Shown here: positions 44,581 through 53,486 of the stretch, piece after piece
Layout: each line of letters begins with the position of its first letter
How positions within the stretch are numbered: the first letter of the stretch is position 1
NCBI RefSeq assembly: GCF_003412455.1
Contig: NZ_QTJU01000006.1
Location: forward strand, 248,001 to 312,000
From: Deminuibacter soli
GTDB taxonomy: Bacteria; Bacteroidota; Bacteroidia; Chitinophagales; Chitinophagaceae
Direction of reading: 5' to 3'
Length of the DNA: 64,000 nt
Program-made: the position numbers and the translations under genes
The notes under the pieces: generated by a model
Database searches by the model: none
What the model was told of the DNA's origin: nothing
The model's input: only the letters and a program-made list of their open reading frames with translations

Positions 44581-45960
44581 TTATAAATTTCCTTTCAGTT
44601 CCAGGCTGATGACCGTGGCAATTGCATCAGGCGCTGTGGCAGGCACCTGGATGGTGATACCATCTGCAGCAGTGCTGGTTTGAAGGGATTGGTTGCCGGC
44701 CAGCAGGGCTGCTTTTACCACAGGCAATTGCACCCCTTTAATCAGCAGCTGTTTATCCTCAGGCCAGTTAAACACATGCACGTACAATGTGGTAGTGCCA
44801 GCCTGTTTTTTCAGGGTATACCTGCCCCATTCAGGTGCATCGAGCGGACTGGCCTGTGTACCGTAGATAGCAGTACCGTTTACTTTCATCCACTTGCCGA
44901 TGCCTTGCAGGCTTTGTATGCTTTCATCCGGAAACTCGCCTGATGCGGTAGGGCCAACATTCAGCAGGTAGTTACCACCTTTGGAAGCAATATCAACCAG
45001 GTTGCGCACCAGGGTTTCCACGCTTTTCCATTTGTGGTCATAACTTTTATAACCCCAGGTGCCATTCATCGTCATACAGGTTTCCCAATCGGTATGATCC
45101 AGCTCGTGTGGTTTGGGTATTTTTTGTTCAGGCGTTTTATAGTCGCCGGGGAAGTTAGGACGTTTAAGACGGTCGTTGGTGATAATGTGTGGCTGCAGCT
45201 TTAATGCATCTTTCAGCTTTTGCGCATATTCATCGGTCATATCGGTTGGCGTATCCCACCACAACACGGCTACATCGCCATAATTGGTTAACAGTTCTTT
45301 TACCTGCGGCACCGCCACCTTGTCTATGTACTCACCCATTGAGGCCGTTGTTTGTGCCGGATCCCAATGGCCTTTGTGCGCAAGCGTGTATGCATCAATG
45401 GCAGCAGAATCGGGATTTGCCCAGCCTTCTGAAGCCGGTTTGCGTGCAGCAGCCCCGCCGGGATTGTTCCAGTCCTGCGCCTGCGAATAATAGAAGCCCA
45501 GGCGAATGCCATACTTCTTGCAGGCCTCAGCCAATGGTTTTAATACATCTTTGCCGTAAGGTGTGGCATCTGCGATATTCCATTTGCTGGCTGCACTTTT
45601 AAACATGGCGAAACCATCGTGGTGTTTGGCAGTGATTACAATGTATTTCATACCTGCATCTTTCGCCATGCGTACCCAGGCATCTGCATCGTATTTCGTG
45701 GGATTAAACCGGCGGGCACTCGCCTGGTAGTCTGCAACCGGTATTTTACCGCGGTTCATGATCCATTCACCACCGCGGCCAATTTCATGCCCCTTGTAAC
45801 TACCGGCCAATTGTGCGTAATCGCCCCAGTGAATAAACATACCAAAACGGGCTTCGCGCCACCATTGCATTCTTTCTTCGCGGGAAGTATCCTGCTGCGC
45901 GTGTACGCTGCAACAGAAACAGGATAATACAACAAACAGGCAAGCAATCGATCTTTTCAT
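44581..45960 (-). CDS. Exported alpha-L-fucosidase (GH29)
   Basis: 459 aa. Signal peptide (MKRSIACLFVVLSCFCCSVHAQ), then the GH29 pattern WWREARFGMFIHWGDYAQL, KYIVITAKHHDGFAMF and the nucleophile region VLWWDTPTDM, where Asp replaces the usual FDG context. KGGNYLLNVGPTASGEFP is the typical C-terminal barrel segment, and a short beta-domain follows. It removes alpha-L-fucose from plant or animal glycans. It ends the minus-strand glycan cluster, 201 bp after the GH88 gene. Confidence 0.9.
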   Translation of the reverse strand: MKRSIACLFVVLSCFCCSVHAQQDTSREERMQWWREARFGMFIHWGDYAQLAGSYKGHEIGRGGEWIMNRGKIPVADYQASARRFNPTKYDADAWVRMAKDAGMKYIVITAKHHDGFAMFKSAASKWNIADATPYGKDVLKPLAEACKKYGIRLGFYYSQAQDWNNPGGAAARKPASEGWANPDSAAIDAYTLAHKGHWDPAQTTASMGEYIDKVAVPQVKELLTNYGDVAVLWWDTPTDMTDEYAQKLKDALKLQPHIITNDRLKRPNFPGDYKTPEQKIPKPHELDHTDWETCMTMNGTWGYKSYDHKWKSVETLVRNLVDIASKGGNYLLNVGPTASGEFPDESIQSLQGIGKWMKVNGTAIYGTQASPLDAPEWGRYTLKKQAGTTTLYVHVFNWPEDKQLLIKGVQLPVVKAALLAGNQSLQTSTAADGITIQVPATAPDAIATVISLELKGNL

Positions 45961-46161
45961 ATACAGTTTTTAGTGCAACCAATTATCCATGTCAGTCAGT
46001 TAGGATTTTTTCACGCAAGGCCCGCAAAGGCGCATACGCAACGCTTAACTGAACAAAACTGAATCTATAATAGTGACTGCAACTAACTCATTCTTCTGCA
46101 AATGCCGGCCGGGCTTTTTATCCTTTTATTCAGATGAATTGGCATATCGGCCATGCGTGCT

Positions 46162-47340
46162 TTATTTCCGCTGTTTCACTGAACGTTGCAGGGCTTCCAG
46201 GTAGTAGTAGTCTGCATAGTTCAATGGTGCATCCACCTCTGTGTTCGAGGGCTTTGTGCCTGTGCTGTGCAACAATATAAAGCCCTTGTTCTCACCAATG
46301 GGTGAACGGTAATGATTGGTTAAGCACTGCAATGTATGATCTGCCGCCTTACGGTATTCACGGCCATTGCTGCTGTATGCACTCAGCTCGTACAAGGCCG
46401 AAGCAATAACAGCAGCTGCAGATGCATCACGCGGTTCATTGGGTAGGTTGGGCGCATCAAAATCCCAGTACGGCACACCATCTGCAGGTAAGTGCGGGTG
46501 ATGTAAAATATAAGCAGCCACATGTTCTGCCTGTTGCAGAAAGGCCGGGTTATGTGTTTCACGGTAACACATGGTAAAGCCATACAGGGCCCATGATTGT
46601 CCGCGCGCCCATGCAGAAGCATCGCTGTAACCCTGGTGGGTGGTGCGTTGCAGCACTTTACCTGTTAGCGTATCATAATCCACTACATGAAAACAGCTGT
46701 AATCATCCCTGAAATGATGCTGCATGGTAGTGGTTGCGTGCGCCACTGCTATTTTATAAAAAGAAGAATCACCGGTTAAACGCGTTGCTGCAAACAGCAG
46801 CTCCAGGTTCAGCATATTGTCGATAATAACGGGATAGGCCCATTTTTCCTTGTGATGATCCCATGAGCGGATACAACCTACTTTGGGGTTAAACCGCGTG
46901 CTAAGTGTTTTGGCAGCCTGTATAATGACTTCTTTGCTATGTGCATCATTGGTAAGGCGGTAGCCATTGCCGATACTGCTGTAGATTTTAAAGCCCATAT
47001 CGTGCGTACCACCATTCCATTGTTCCGGTTCAACCAGTGCATCATATTTTTCGGCATTCGTACGCCATTGCTGCCCGTGATTATACGCATAGAGCTGCCA
47101 CATTACGCCGGGAAAAAAGCCGCTGGTCCAGTCTTTTGCAGGCACCAGTTTCAGTTCGCCTTTTTCCAGTGTCCTGGGCGATACCAGTTCGGCATTCCTT
47201 GTACGTATGGAATCCGTATTCTTCAGCAGGCACATGGTTTGTACTGCAGCATCATTCATTATTTTTTTCAGTGGCACAGGCTGCGCTGTTAGGGTTGCAG
47301 CCCAAACAACCGCACCTGCCAATCCTATTAATTTTTGCAT
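46162..47340 (-). CDS. Unsaturated glucuronyl hydrolase (GH88)
   Basis: 392 aa with signal peptide ending at TLTAQ. (alpha/alpha)6-barrel features of GH88: WTSGFFPGVMWQLY, the catalytic Asp regions HDMGFKIYSS and IIDNMLNLELL, and QGYSDASAWARGQSWALYGF, then NEPRDASAAAVIASALYEL. It cleaves the 4,5-unsaturated uronic acid left by polysaccharide lyases; the lyase-like gene lies 52 bp upstream, and the two should act in sequence. Confidence 0.9.
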   Translation of the reverse strand: MQKLIGLAGAVVWAATLTAQPVPLKKIMNDAAVQTMCLLKNTDSIRTRNAELVSPRTLEKGELKLVPAKDWTSGFFPGVMWQLYAYNHGQQWRTNAEKYDALVEPEQWNGGTHDMGFKIYSSIGNGYRLTNDAHSKEVIIQAAKTLSTRFNPKVGCIRSWDHHKEKWAYPVIIDNMLNLELLFAATRLTGDSSFYKIAVAHATTTMQHHFRDDYSCFHVVDYDTLTGKVLQRTTHQGYSDASAWARGQSWALYGFTMCYRETHNPAFLQQAEHVAAYILHHPHLPADGVPYWDFDAPNLPNEPRDASAAAVIASALYELSAYSSNGREYRKAADHTLQCLTNHYRSPIGENKGFILLHSTGTKPSNTEVDAPLNYADYYYLEALQRSVKQRK

Positions 47341-47392
47341 ACCTGGTATTTAAAGCATGTTCTGCGAAATGTTCGTTCTGATGGTGCAACTG

Positions 47393-48598
47393 TTATATCG
47401 CCTTGTTTTCTTTTACCCATATCAGCGGGTGACGTACCGGCAGGTTCCTGATCACCTCTTCGTTCTGCGGGTTATGTTCCAGCTGTTTCCAGGTATTGAG
47501 CCAATCCGGCTGCTGTAAGGCATCCGCACCAAATATTAATGCAGGTTGCGCTACCGGCCATTGATCCCAGAACATCACGTCTTTCTGAAATGGCCAGGTA
47601 TTTTTATCGCGCAGGTAGGGATACAGGTAAGCGATGCCTTTTTGCATGCAACGGCCATCCGGTGTTTTGTACAACCACAAATTATCCAACGGGGTGCTCA
47701 GCAACTGGCAGATAGTGCTCATGGCATCGAGGTTAAAAATAGCATACCCGTATGGTTTGGTGCGTTTCAGCTCACGTGGAAAGCTGCCGTCTGCATCCAT
47801 TTGTGAAGGCAGCAGCAGGTTCTTAAACCGGTCTCTGCAAAACTGCTGCAGGGTATCGTTGTGCGTAAATACGGCAAAGGCAGCCACCTGCATTACCCAG
47901 CAGGTACCGTGGTTATTGGCAGCGTTCATTTCGTCTTTGCCATAGGGATGCGTGGTTAACCACAACAGGTATTTATTAAACCAGTTGCGTACACCGGCAA
48001 GCAAATCCGCACCAATTATGCCGGATGCTTCCATTGCTTCCAGTCCTTCCACTACTTCCATGAGCTGAATAGTATCGATGATGCCGATACCCCTGCCTGT
48101 TGCCCTGCCTTTAATGGCCTGCGCGTATTGCAGGTTAGGGTTCATGCAGGTAGCAGTATCTATAAACCAGGCGCGTACATGCAGCATCGCCTGGCGTACA
48201 TATTTATCATCGTGTGTTAACTTGTAGGCCGAAGCCAATGCACCAATAATGCGGCTGAAGCGGATCATTGCCAGCCGGTGTGCGACAAAGTTGTCGGGAT
48301 TGGTCAAACCATCCTTTTGTATGTACGGACTATCCGGATGCTGCGGATCAGGCCACCAATAGTCACCTTCAGAATAAAAATCATGTTTGCCGCCCGCACT
48401 GCGTACACAGGTTTGCGCCGTTACGGTAACAGGCGCCTCCTGCATGGCCTGTGCTGCTTCGCGCAATACCTGCGCACGCAGGGTTTTCGCAGCTTCTGCA
48501 TACACAGGATTAACCAGCTTTTTGTGTTGCCAGGCAATACCTGTGCTGATTAAACAAAGCAGCAAAGCTGCATTCCATACTATTCGTTTCGTTTGCAT
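47393..48598 (-). CDS. Alginate-lyase-fold polysaccharide lyase
   Basis: 401 aa with an N-terminal signal/anchor (VWNAALLLCLISTGIAW). (alpha/alpha)-toroid protein of the Alginate_lyase family, with GDYWWPDPQHPDSPYIQKDG, the active-site-like AANNHGTCWVMQ and DADGSFPRELKRTKPYGYAIF. PL5 and PL38 members share this pattern; the substrate may be a glucuronan or another uronic acid polymer rather than alginate. It is directly upstream of GH88 and downstream of GH2 in the same operon. Confidence 0.82.
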   Translation of the reverse strand: MQTKRIVWNAALLLCLISTGIAWQHKKLVNPVYAEAAKTLRAQVLREAAQAMQEAPVTVTAQTCVRSAGGKHDFYSEGDYWWPDPQHPDSPYIQKDGLTNPDNFVAHRLAMIRFSRIIGALASAYKLTHDDKYVRQAMLHVRAWFIDTATCMNPNLQYAQAIKGRATGRGIGIIDTIQLMEVVEGLEAMEASGIIGADLLAGVRNWFNKYLLWLTTHPYGKDEMNAANNHGTCWVMQVAAFAVFTHNDTLQQFCRDRFKNLLLPSQMDADGSFPRELKRTKPYGYAIFNLDAMSTICQLLSTPLDNLWLYKTPDGRCMQKGIAYLYPYLRDKNTWPFQKDVMFWDQWPVAQPALIFGADALQQPDWLNTWKQLEHNPQNEEVIRNLPVRHPLIWVKENKAI

Positions 48599-48649
48599 CT
48601 AAAACGTGTTCATTGATTCATGGTGTGATCCCTGTAAGCCTGCCTGTTG

Positions 48650-51106
48650 CTATAACGGCAGCAGCGCTGTAGGTAAACCGGCGCTTTGCACACTTACCAC
48701 ACTTTTGCCGCCATTGGTATGTACACGTATTATGGCGCGCCCGTTTGTGAGCTGCACATAACGTGAACCAGACGAGGTGCCCTGATTGTCAATTAAGGTT
48801 CCGTCGCCCGCAATACCAAAACGTACAAAGGCAGTGGCATCCAGGCAGGTCACCTGCGCAGCATCCTTCAACTGTACTTCAACAGTTGCAATGCCGTTGG
48901 CTTCTGCCGTTTTGCGTAACACCAATGTGGCAGGCTTAGCCCATTTCCTTGTTTCATAAGTTAATTGAATGGTATCGGCAACAACTGTTTTACCTGTACG
49001 CGCCACTACACGCACTTCATTGTCACCACTTGCAAACACAACGTTCCAGCGTAAGCCGGCAGCAGGAAAGTCCTGGCTGTTGCGTTTTTTAGTGCCATAA
49101 CTTTTGTTGTTGACAAACAGTTCTGCCTCGCTGCAGTTGGAATATACTTTCACCATTTTCTCTTCACCTTCATTCCCCCAGCGCACAGGCCAGCCATGAC
49201 CGTAAATGTGTGCCATGGGCTGTGTTGTCCAGTATGACTGAAACACGTAGTATGCCTCTTTGGGTGTTAAATCGCGTTCTACCACGCCTTTCTGGTTCAT
49301 GTAAGGCACCGGGTTATCAGGGCGCACAGGAGTGGAAAAATCTTTAAACACCCATTGCGCAGAGCCGGTGAGCCAGGGCATGGTTTCCTGTTCTTTCAAA
49401 TGCCAGTCGAACAAATTACAGGCATAACTTTCACTCCAGTCGCCATCTTTTGAAGCCCTTGCCGCACCGCCGAACAGAGAGGCATCACCGGAGCGTTCAT
49501 CTGTACCGCTACCTGTTTTTATATTTTGCAGTGCTTTATCGGGATTTTCAGAATGACGGCCTGCATGACTGTCTGCCCCCCATTCTGCATGAAAGAAATG
49601 CAGTGTTTTTTTGAACTCTTCTTCGGTAGATGATTTGTACTCGGTAAACAAACCGCGGTACCAGCCTGCCCATATGGATGGCGAATAAACATCCACAATA
49701 TCCTTACAAAAATCGCAGCGGCGGATGGCTGTTTTGCGTGTTGAATCCAGCTGGTGCGAGAGCGTGTTGAGTTGTTTCATAAAATAACGGATGGCTTCTT
49801 TATCGAAGGTAGAGAAGTCGCCGGGCCAGTCATTTTCATTACCCAAACCCCAGATGACCACGGCCGGGTGATTGTAGTGCTGTTCAATCATGTTGGTGAG
49901 CATGCGTTTGGCCTGTGCCTGGTAAACAGCACCACCCAGCCCGCCGCGGCACCAGGGAATTTCTTCCCAAACCAGTATGCCCAGGCTATCGCACAGATGT
50001 AATACTTCGCGTGATTGCTGGTAGTGCGCAAGCCGCATAAAGTTCACGCCCATGTTTTTTATGAGCAGCAACTCTTTGCGGATCATGTCTTCCGTCATCG
50101 CGGCTGCAACACCTGCCTGGTCTTCGTGGCGGTGTGTGCCGCGTAACAGCAGTCGCTTGCCATTCAGCATAAACGGACCGTTTGCTTCAAACACAAAATT
50201 GCGAAAGCCAACCTGTTCTGTTTGTGTAAAGCTTTGTCCTTTCGCTGTAATGGTAGCTGTTACCGTATATAAAAATGGCTGATCAGGCTGCCATAGCTGC
50301 GGCTTTTTGATATTCCATTTTACCAGTTGCATTTCCTGCTGCAGGCTGGTTGCAGGCAGGGTTGCCTGCTGTATGGTTTTACCCTGCGGATCGCTGAGTT
50401 GCAGTGTGATGGTTGCGCTATCGAGGTGCAGGGGATTGTACCATCTTGCACGCACATCCAGCATACCCTGTTTGCCGGCAGCATCTGTGCCTGCCTGTGC
50501 AAACAGTTTATCTATCGACAATGCAGGTGCATATACCAGGTTCAGGTAACGGTAAATGCCGCCATACACGTTAAAATCCGACAAGCTGGAAGGAATCATT
50601 TCCAGGTCGCGCGAATTATCGGTGCGTATACTTACCGGTACCTTTCCCTTGAATTGCTTTTTGCATACCCCGGTTTGCTGAAAGGCTGCGACTGCATCGG
50701 TAATATCCACCGTAAACTCATCATAACCGCCGGTATGTGCACCTACTTTCGTGGTGTACACATATACTTCCGTTTTCTGCCCTGCACCTTCAAAATGCAG
50801 CAGCGTACGGCCGTTGGCGTAGGGATTATTGATGTTTAAACTGGTGCGGTACCAGGCTGGTCCCTGGTAGTAATTTACATCGGGGTCAACTGCATCTGTG
50901 GCATTTACACAATGCGGCAGCTGCACTTTTTGCCAGAGCGGCACACTTTCAGGGTTGCCTGCTGTTACAGGACGTACCGCTTCCCATATGCCGCCCAGAT
51001 CCTGTTTCAAAAACTCCCAGCCTGTAATTAAACGTACCTGCTGCTGTGCCATTGCCATATGGCCAAAGGCAAGTAATAATACAATCGTTAAACGCTGTTT
51101 CTTCAC
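48650..51106 (-). CDS. Exported GH2 beta-galactosidase/beta-glucuronidase
   Basis: 818 aa using the GTG at 51106, which begins the signal peptide (VKKQRLTIVLLLAFGHMAMA). A more distant in-frame ATG at 51226 is unlikely because the sequence between contains a strong hairpin. GH2 layout: sugar-binding domain (about 20-200), immunoglobulin-like domain, then a TIM barrel with acid/base Glu in VIWGLGNENDWPG and nucleophile Glu in HFFHAEWGADS. Extra C-terminal beta domains follow. The target could be beta-galactosides or beta-glucuronides. It heads the four-gene minus-strand operon (51 bp to the lyase). Confidence 0.88.
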   Translation of the reverse strand: MKKQRLTIVLLLAFGHMAMAQQQVRLITGWEFLKQDLGGIWEAVRPVTAGNPESVPLWQKVQLPHCVNATDAVDPDVNYYQGPAWYRTSLNINNPYANGRTLLHFEGAGQKTEVYVYTTKVGAHTGGYDEFTVDITDAVAAFQQTGVCKKQFKGKVPVSIRTDNSRDLEMIPSSLSDFNVYGGIYRYLNLVYAPALSIDKLFAQAGTDAAGKQGMLDVRARWYNPLHLDSATITLQLSDPQGKTIQQATLPATSLQQEMQLVKWNIKKPQLWQPDQPFLYTVTATITAKGQSFTQTEQVGFRNFVFEANGPFMLNGKRLLLRGTHRHEDQAGVAAAMTEDMIRKELLLIKNMGVNFMRLAHYQQSREVLHLCDSLGILVWEEIPWCRGGLGGAVYQAQAKRMLTNMIEQHYNHPAVVIWGLGNENDWPGDFSTFDKEAIRYFMKQLNTLSHQLDSTRKTAIRRCDFCKDIVDVYSPSIWAGWYRGLFTEYKSSTEEEFKKTLHFFHAEWGADSHAGRHSENPDKALQNIKTGSGTDERSGDASLFGGAARASKDGDWSESYACNLFDWHLKEQETMPWLTGSAQWVFKDFSTPVRPDNPVPYMNQKGVVERDLTPKEAYYVFQSYWTTQPMAHIYGHGWPVRWGNEGEEKMVKVYSNCSEAELFVNNKSYGTKKRNSQDFPAAGLRWNVVFASGDNEVRVVARTGKTVVADTIQLTYETRKWAKPATLVLRKTAEANGIATVEVQLKDAAQVTCLDATAFVRFGIAGDGTLIDNQGTSSGSRYVQLTNGRAIIRVHTNGGKSVVSVQSAGLPTALLPL

Positions 51107-51148
51107 GGTAAAACGTATAAATGTTGGTTGCGGCAATTGTGCTGAACA

Positions 51149-51179
51149 AAAGGCTGCAGGTAGTATCCCTGCAGCCTTT
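51149..51179 (-). promoter_or_regulatory. Hairpin in the GH2 5' leader
   Basis: AAAGGCTGCAGG pairs perfectly with CCTGCAGCCTTT (12 bp, 7-base loop) 42 bp upstream of the GTG start, with a short T-rich tail on the minus strand (CCTTTTGTTC). There is no upstream gene on that strand to terminate. It might be a leader attenuator or mRNA stabiliser for the glycan operon. Confidence 0.4.
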
Positions 51180-51340
51180 GTTTGTGCAATCATTTCTACC
51201 GGCGGCAATTTCGGCAAAAACGCCATTGCCCGGTATTTTGTTTACGTAATCGATTCCGGAAACCATTGCCGCAGACTGTTACTGAGGTGGCCATAGCCTC
51301 CCAGTTAGGTTATGCAATAGGCATAACGGCAAATGCATGG

Positions 51341-51372
51341 TTGCTTTAAAATGGCAGGTTTATTTATTTTTG
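51341..51372 (+). promoter_or_regulatory. Promoter of the GNAT gene
   Basis: TTG at 51341-51343 and TATTTTTG at 51365-51372 are separated by 21 bp, fitting the Bacteroidota -33/-7 layout (TTG, about 20 bp, TAnnTTTG). The ATG follows at 51410. Confidence 0.5.
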
Positions 51373-51409
51373 TGATTACCGTATATTCCAGCGATTTTAA
51401 AGCCTTATT

Positions 51410-51958
51410 ATGCAGGTTCAGCTTATACAGCATACCACCGATATTCCAGCCGCCGTACATGCATTGTATGAAAGCAGTTTTCCTGCAACTGAACGCCGCC
51501 CCTGGCACCTGCAAACCATACTGGCAGCAACAGGCAGCCTGCAACTGGCATCGGTAAATGTGCAACACCAGTTTGGCGGCATGGTGAGCTGGTGGTTATT
51601 ACCCGGCTTTGTTTTTATTGAACACATTGCAGTAAGGGAAACCCTGCGCGGACAAGGCATTGGCGCTGCCGTTATTCAACTGCTGCAACAGCAATACCGT
51701 TTGCTGGTACTGGAATCGGAACATGAACACCAATCGCCTTTTGCCAAACGGCGCATCGGGTTTTACCAGAAACTGGGGTTTACTATTTTCCCCTACCCCT
51801 ACCTGCAGCCACCTTATACAAAAGATGCCATGTTTGTTCCGATGCACCTGCTGCACAGCGGCAGTGACAATAGTGAAGCGGGGTTTCGTCATGTTAAGGA
51901 GATGGTGTATAGGAAGGTGTATGGGGTGAAGGGGAGTGAGGGAATCACTGGTGAGTAG
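51410..51958 (+). CDS. GNAT N-acetyltransferase
   Basis: 182 aa. The acetyl-CoA-binding motif A is FIEHIAVRETLRGQGIGAAVI (shown in part: RETLRGQGIGAAV), and motif B includes FYQKLGFTIF. The acceptor is unknown. The last ten or so residues (VKGSEGITGE) are encoded by DNA that is part of a composite intergenic repeat, so the native C-terminus was probably replaced. Confidence 0.85.
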   Translation: MQVQLIQHTTDIPAAVHALYESSFPATERRPWHLQTILAATGSLQLASVNVQHQFGGMVSWWLLPGFVFIEHIAVRETLRGQGIGAAVIQLLQQQYRLLVLESEHEHQSPFAKRRIGFYQKLGFTIFPYPYLQPPYTKDAMFVPMHLLHSGSDNSEAGFRHVKEMVYRKVYGVKGSEGITGE

Positions 51959-52070
51959 TGATGAGTGATCGAAGCGGAAATTAGTTGCTGGTGGGGGCAC
52001 CGGGCAACAGCGTTGGAAAGGGGGCATCAAAATTTGCTGCGATCGTCTCGACTGTCGACTGTCGATGGCT
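51930..52070 (-). repeat. Composite repeat element, copy B
   Basis: Read on the minus strand from 52070: heptads around CATCGAC/AGTCGAC, then ACGATCGCAGC, a CCCCC tract, the stem-loop at 52008-51984 (GTTGCCCGGTG / CACCAGCAAC), TTTCCGCTTCGATCA, heptad-like ACTCATC/ACTACTC, then CACCAGTGATTCCCTCACTCC. The modules come in the same order as in copy A at 56.6 kb. It lies between the convergent GNAT and VOC genes and overlaps the GNAT 3' end. Confidence 0.75.
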
Positions 52071-52084
52071 TTCCTCTCACGCCT

Positions 52085-52501
52085 TCACGTTTCTTCAAAC
52101 TGCCATATGGCGGGGGTGGCGAGTTCTATTAAATGATTATCGGGATCACGGAAATAAATGCTGCACCCTTTTTTAAAGAACACCCTGCTTTCAATGGCAA
52201 TACCTTTTTGCTGCAGCAAAGTTTCCCATTGCGCTTCTTCCGCAGCAGCAATGCCGAAGGCCATGTGTACCGGGCCATCGCCGTCGTGCGGGGGAATAAT
52301 GCCTTCGGGTAACAGTGTGGGCGTAAGTGACATTTTTTTCTGGAACAGCAGCAGCACCTGTCTGCCGGCAATGTTGAGTGCCTTTAGCCTGCTGTCGCCA
52401 AACAGGAGTTTGAAACCGAACAGATCCTGGTAAAACTGAACGCTTACTTCAAGATCATCGACATATAACGCAGTTTCAAGAATGGAATGTATCGCTGGCA
52501 T
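52085..52501 (-). CDS. VOC (glyoxalase/bleomycin resistance) family protein
   Basis: 138 aa, two beta-alpha-beta-beta-beta modules: ILETALYVDDLEVSVQFYQD at the N-terminus and VHMAFGI ... SIYFRDPDNHLIELATP at the C-terminus. The metal-ligand positions His (near VHMAF) and Glu (in HLIELA) are present, so a metal-dependent lyase or dioxygenase role is possible. Substrate unknown. Its 3' end lies 15 bp from composite repeat B. Confidence 0.85.
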   Translation of the reverse strand: MPAIHSILETALYVDDLEVSVQFYQDLFGFKLLFGDSRLKALNIAGRQVLLLFQKKMSLTPTLLPEGIIPPHDGDGPVHMAFGIAAAEEAQWETLLQQKGIAIESRVFFKKGCSIYFRDPDNHLIELATPAIWQFEET

Positions 52502-52605
52502 AACCGGTATATTTTACAGGTTGTAAATAACAGGCCAGGGCTGAGGTCGGCTCGGGAAACCGACACGCGAGATGATCGTAGCGGGTCCGTTTGACCAGGA
52601 CATAT

Positions 52606-52640
52606 AAGCATGCCGGTGGTATACACTTACCGGCATGCTT
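52606..52640 (-). terminator. Terminator of the ThuA-like gene
   Basis: AAGCATGCCGGT / ACCGGCATGCTT with an 11-base loop, 18 bp past the minus-strand stop codon at 52658. The preceding stretch (52,541-52,590) contains a diverged copy of the GATGATCGTAGCGGGTCC repeat tail. Confidence 0.7.
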
Positions 52641-52657
52641 TGTATAATGCAATGTTA

Positions 52658-53380
52658 TTACTCTCCTATCGCGTATTCAATACCTCCCAGCAGGTGCTGC
52701 AGGTAAAGCGGGTCTGCATAAGATTCATCGGTATGACCTAATTCAGTATAAAAAGAACGGCCGCCATCATAGTTGTGGTACCAGCTCATGGGGTGATAGT
52801 TGCCGTTTTCACCGCCTGTATAGCTGCTTTCATCGATGGTGATGAGTACATGCACATCATCCCAGTTGGTGGTTTTAAAATTGTACCATTCATCTTTGCG
52901 TTTCCAGGTTGCTGGCAGGTGTTTGCTGGCAATAAAGCTTGAATCGGTTACATGCAATACCGCTTCCTGCTGTTTGGGATGGCTTTTAAAATAAGCGCCT
53001 ACCAGCTTGTTGTACCAGGGCCAGTCGTATTCAGTGTCTGTGGCAGCATGTACGCCTACAAAGCCGTGGCCTGCGCGGATGTATTTTTCAAACGCAGCCT
53101 GCTGTTCATCGTTCAGCACATTGCCGGTAGTGCTCAGGAACACCACAGCTGCATATTTTTTCAGGTTTTTATCGGTGAACACGGTTGAATCGGCGGTAGT
53201 ATCCACATCAAAATGATGCGCTGCACCCAGCTGCATAATGGCAACCTTGCCAACAGCAATACTCTGGTGATGATAACCGGCCGTTTTGCAGAACACAAGA
53301 ATGCGCGGTGTTTTTTTAAAGAAAGTGAAAGAGCAGGCCAGTACAGTGATACAGGCGGCAAGCATCAGTTTTTTCATCAT
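52658..53380 (-). CDS. ThuA-domain protein
   Basis: 240 aa. A hydrophobic N-terminus (LMLAACITVLACSF) suggests export, with a possible lipobox at Cys16. The ThuA/trehalose-utilization glutamine-amidotransferase-like fold is shown by RILVFCKTAGYHHQSI, HGFVGVHAATDTEYDWPWY and the end SWYHNYDGGRSFYTELGHT. Function is not established; exported members are common near sugar-utilization genes in Bacteroidota. It is a single-gene unit with its own terminator. Confidence 0.87.
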   Translation of the reverse strand: MMKKLMLAACITVLACSFTFFKKTPRILVFCKTAGYHHQSIAVGKVAIMQLGAAHHFDVDTTADSTVFTDKNLKKYAAVVFLSTTGNVLNDEQQAAFEKYIRAGHGFVGVHAATDTEYDWPWYNKLVGAYFKSHPKQQEAVLHVTDSSFIASKHLPATWKRKDEWYNFKTTNWDDVHVLITIDESSYTGGENGNYHPMSWYHNYDGGRSFYTELGHTDESYADPLYLQHLLGGIEYAIGE

Positions 53381-53486
53381 GATATTTTTTGCGACAATAA
53401 TAAGTTAGGTTTCTAAGGTACGTATATAAACAGAAATTATAACCTGTTACAGCGGGATGCCTTAAGTTTACACCGCAACACACAGC

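Noticed and set aside
45999-46042. CGCAAGG/CGCAAAGG repeats between the GH29 and GH88 genes
   Set aside because: Spacings of about 9, 8 and 6 bp; not a clear tandem repeat.
48650-51226. ATG at 51226 as start of the GH2 gene
   Set aside because: It would place a 12-bp perfect hairpin inside the coding region and put 40 residues before the signal peptide.
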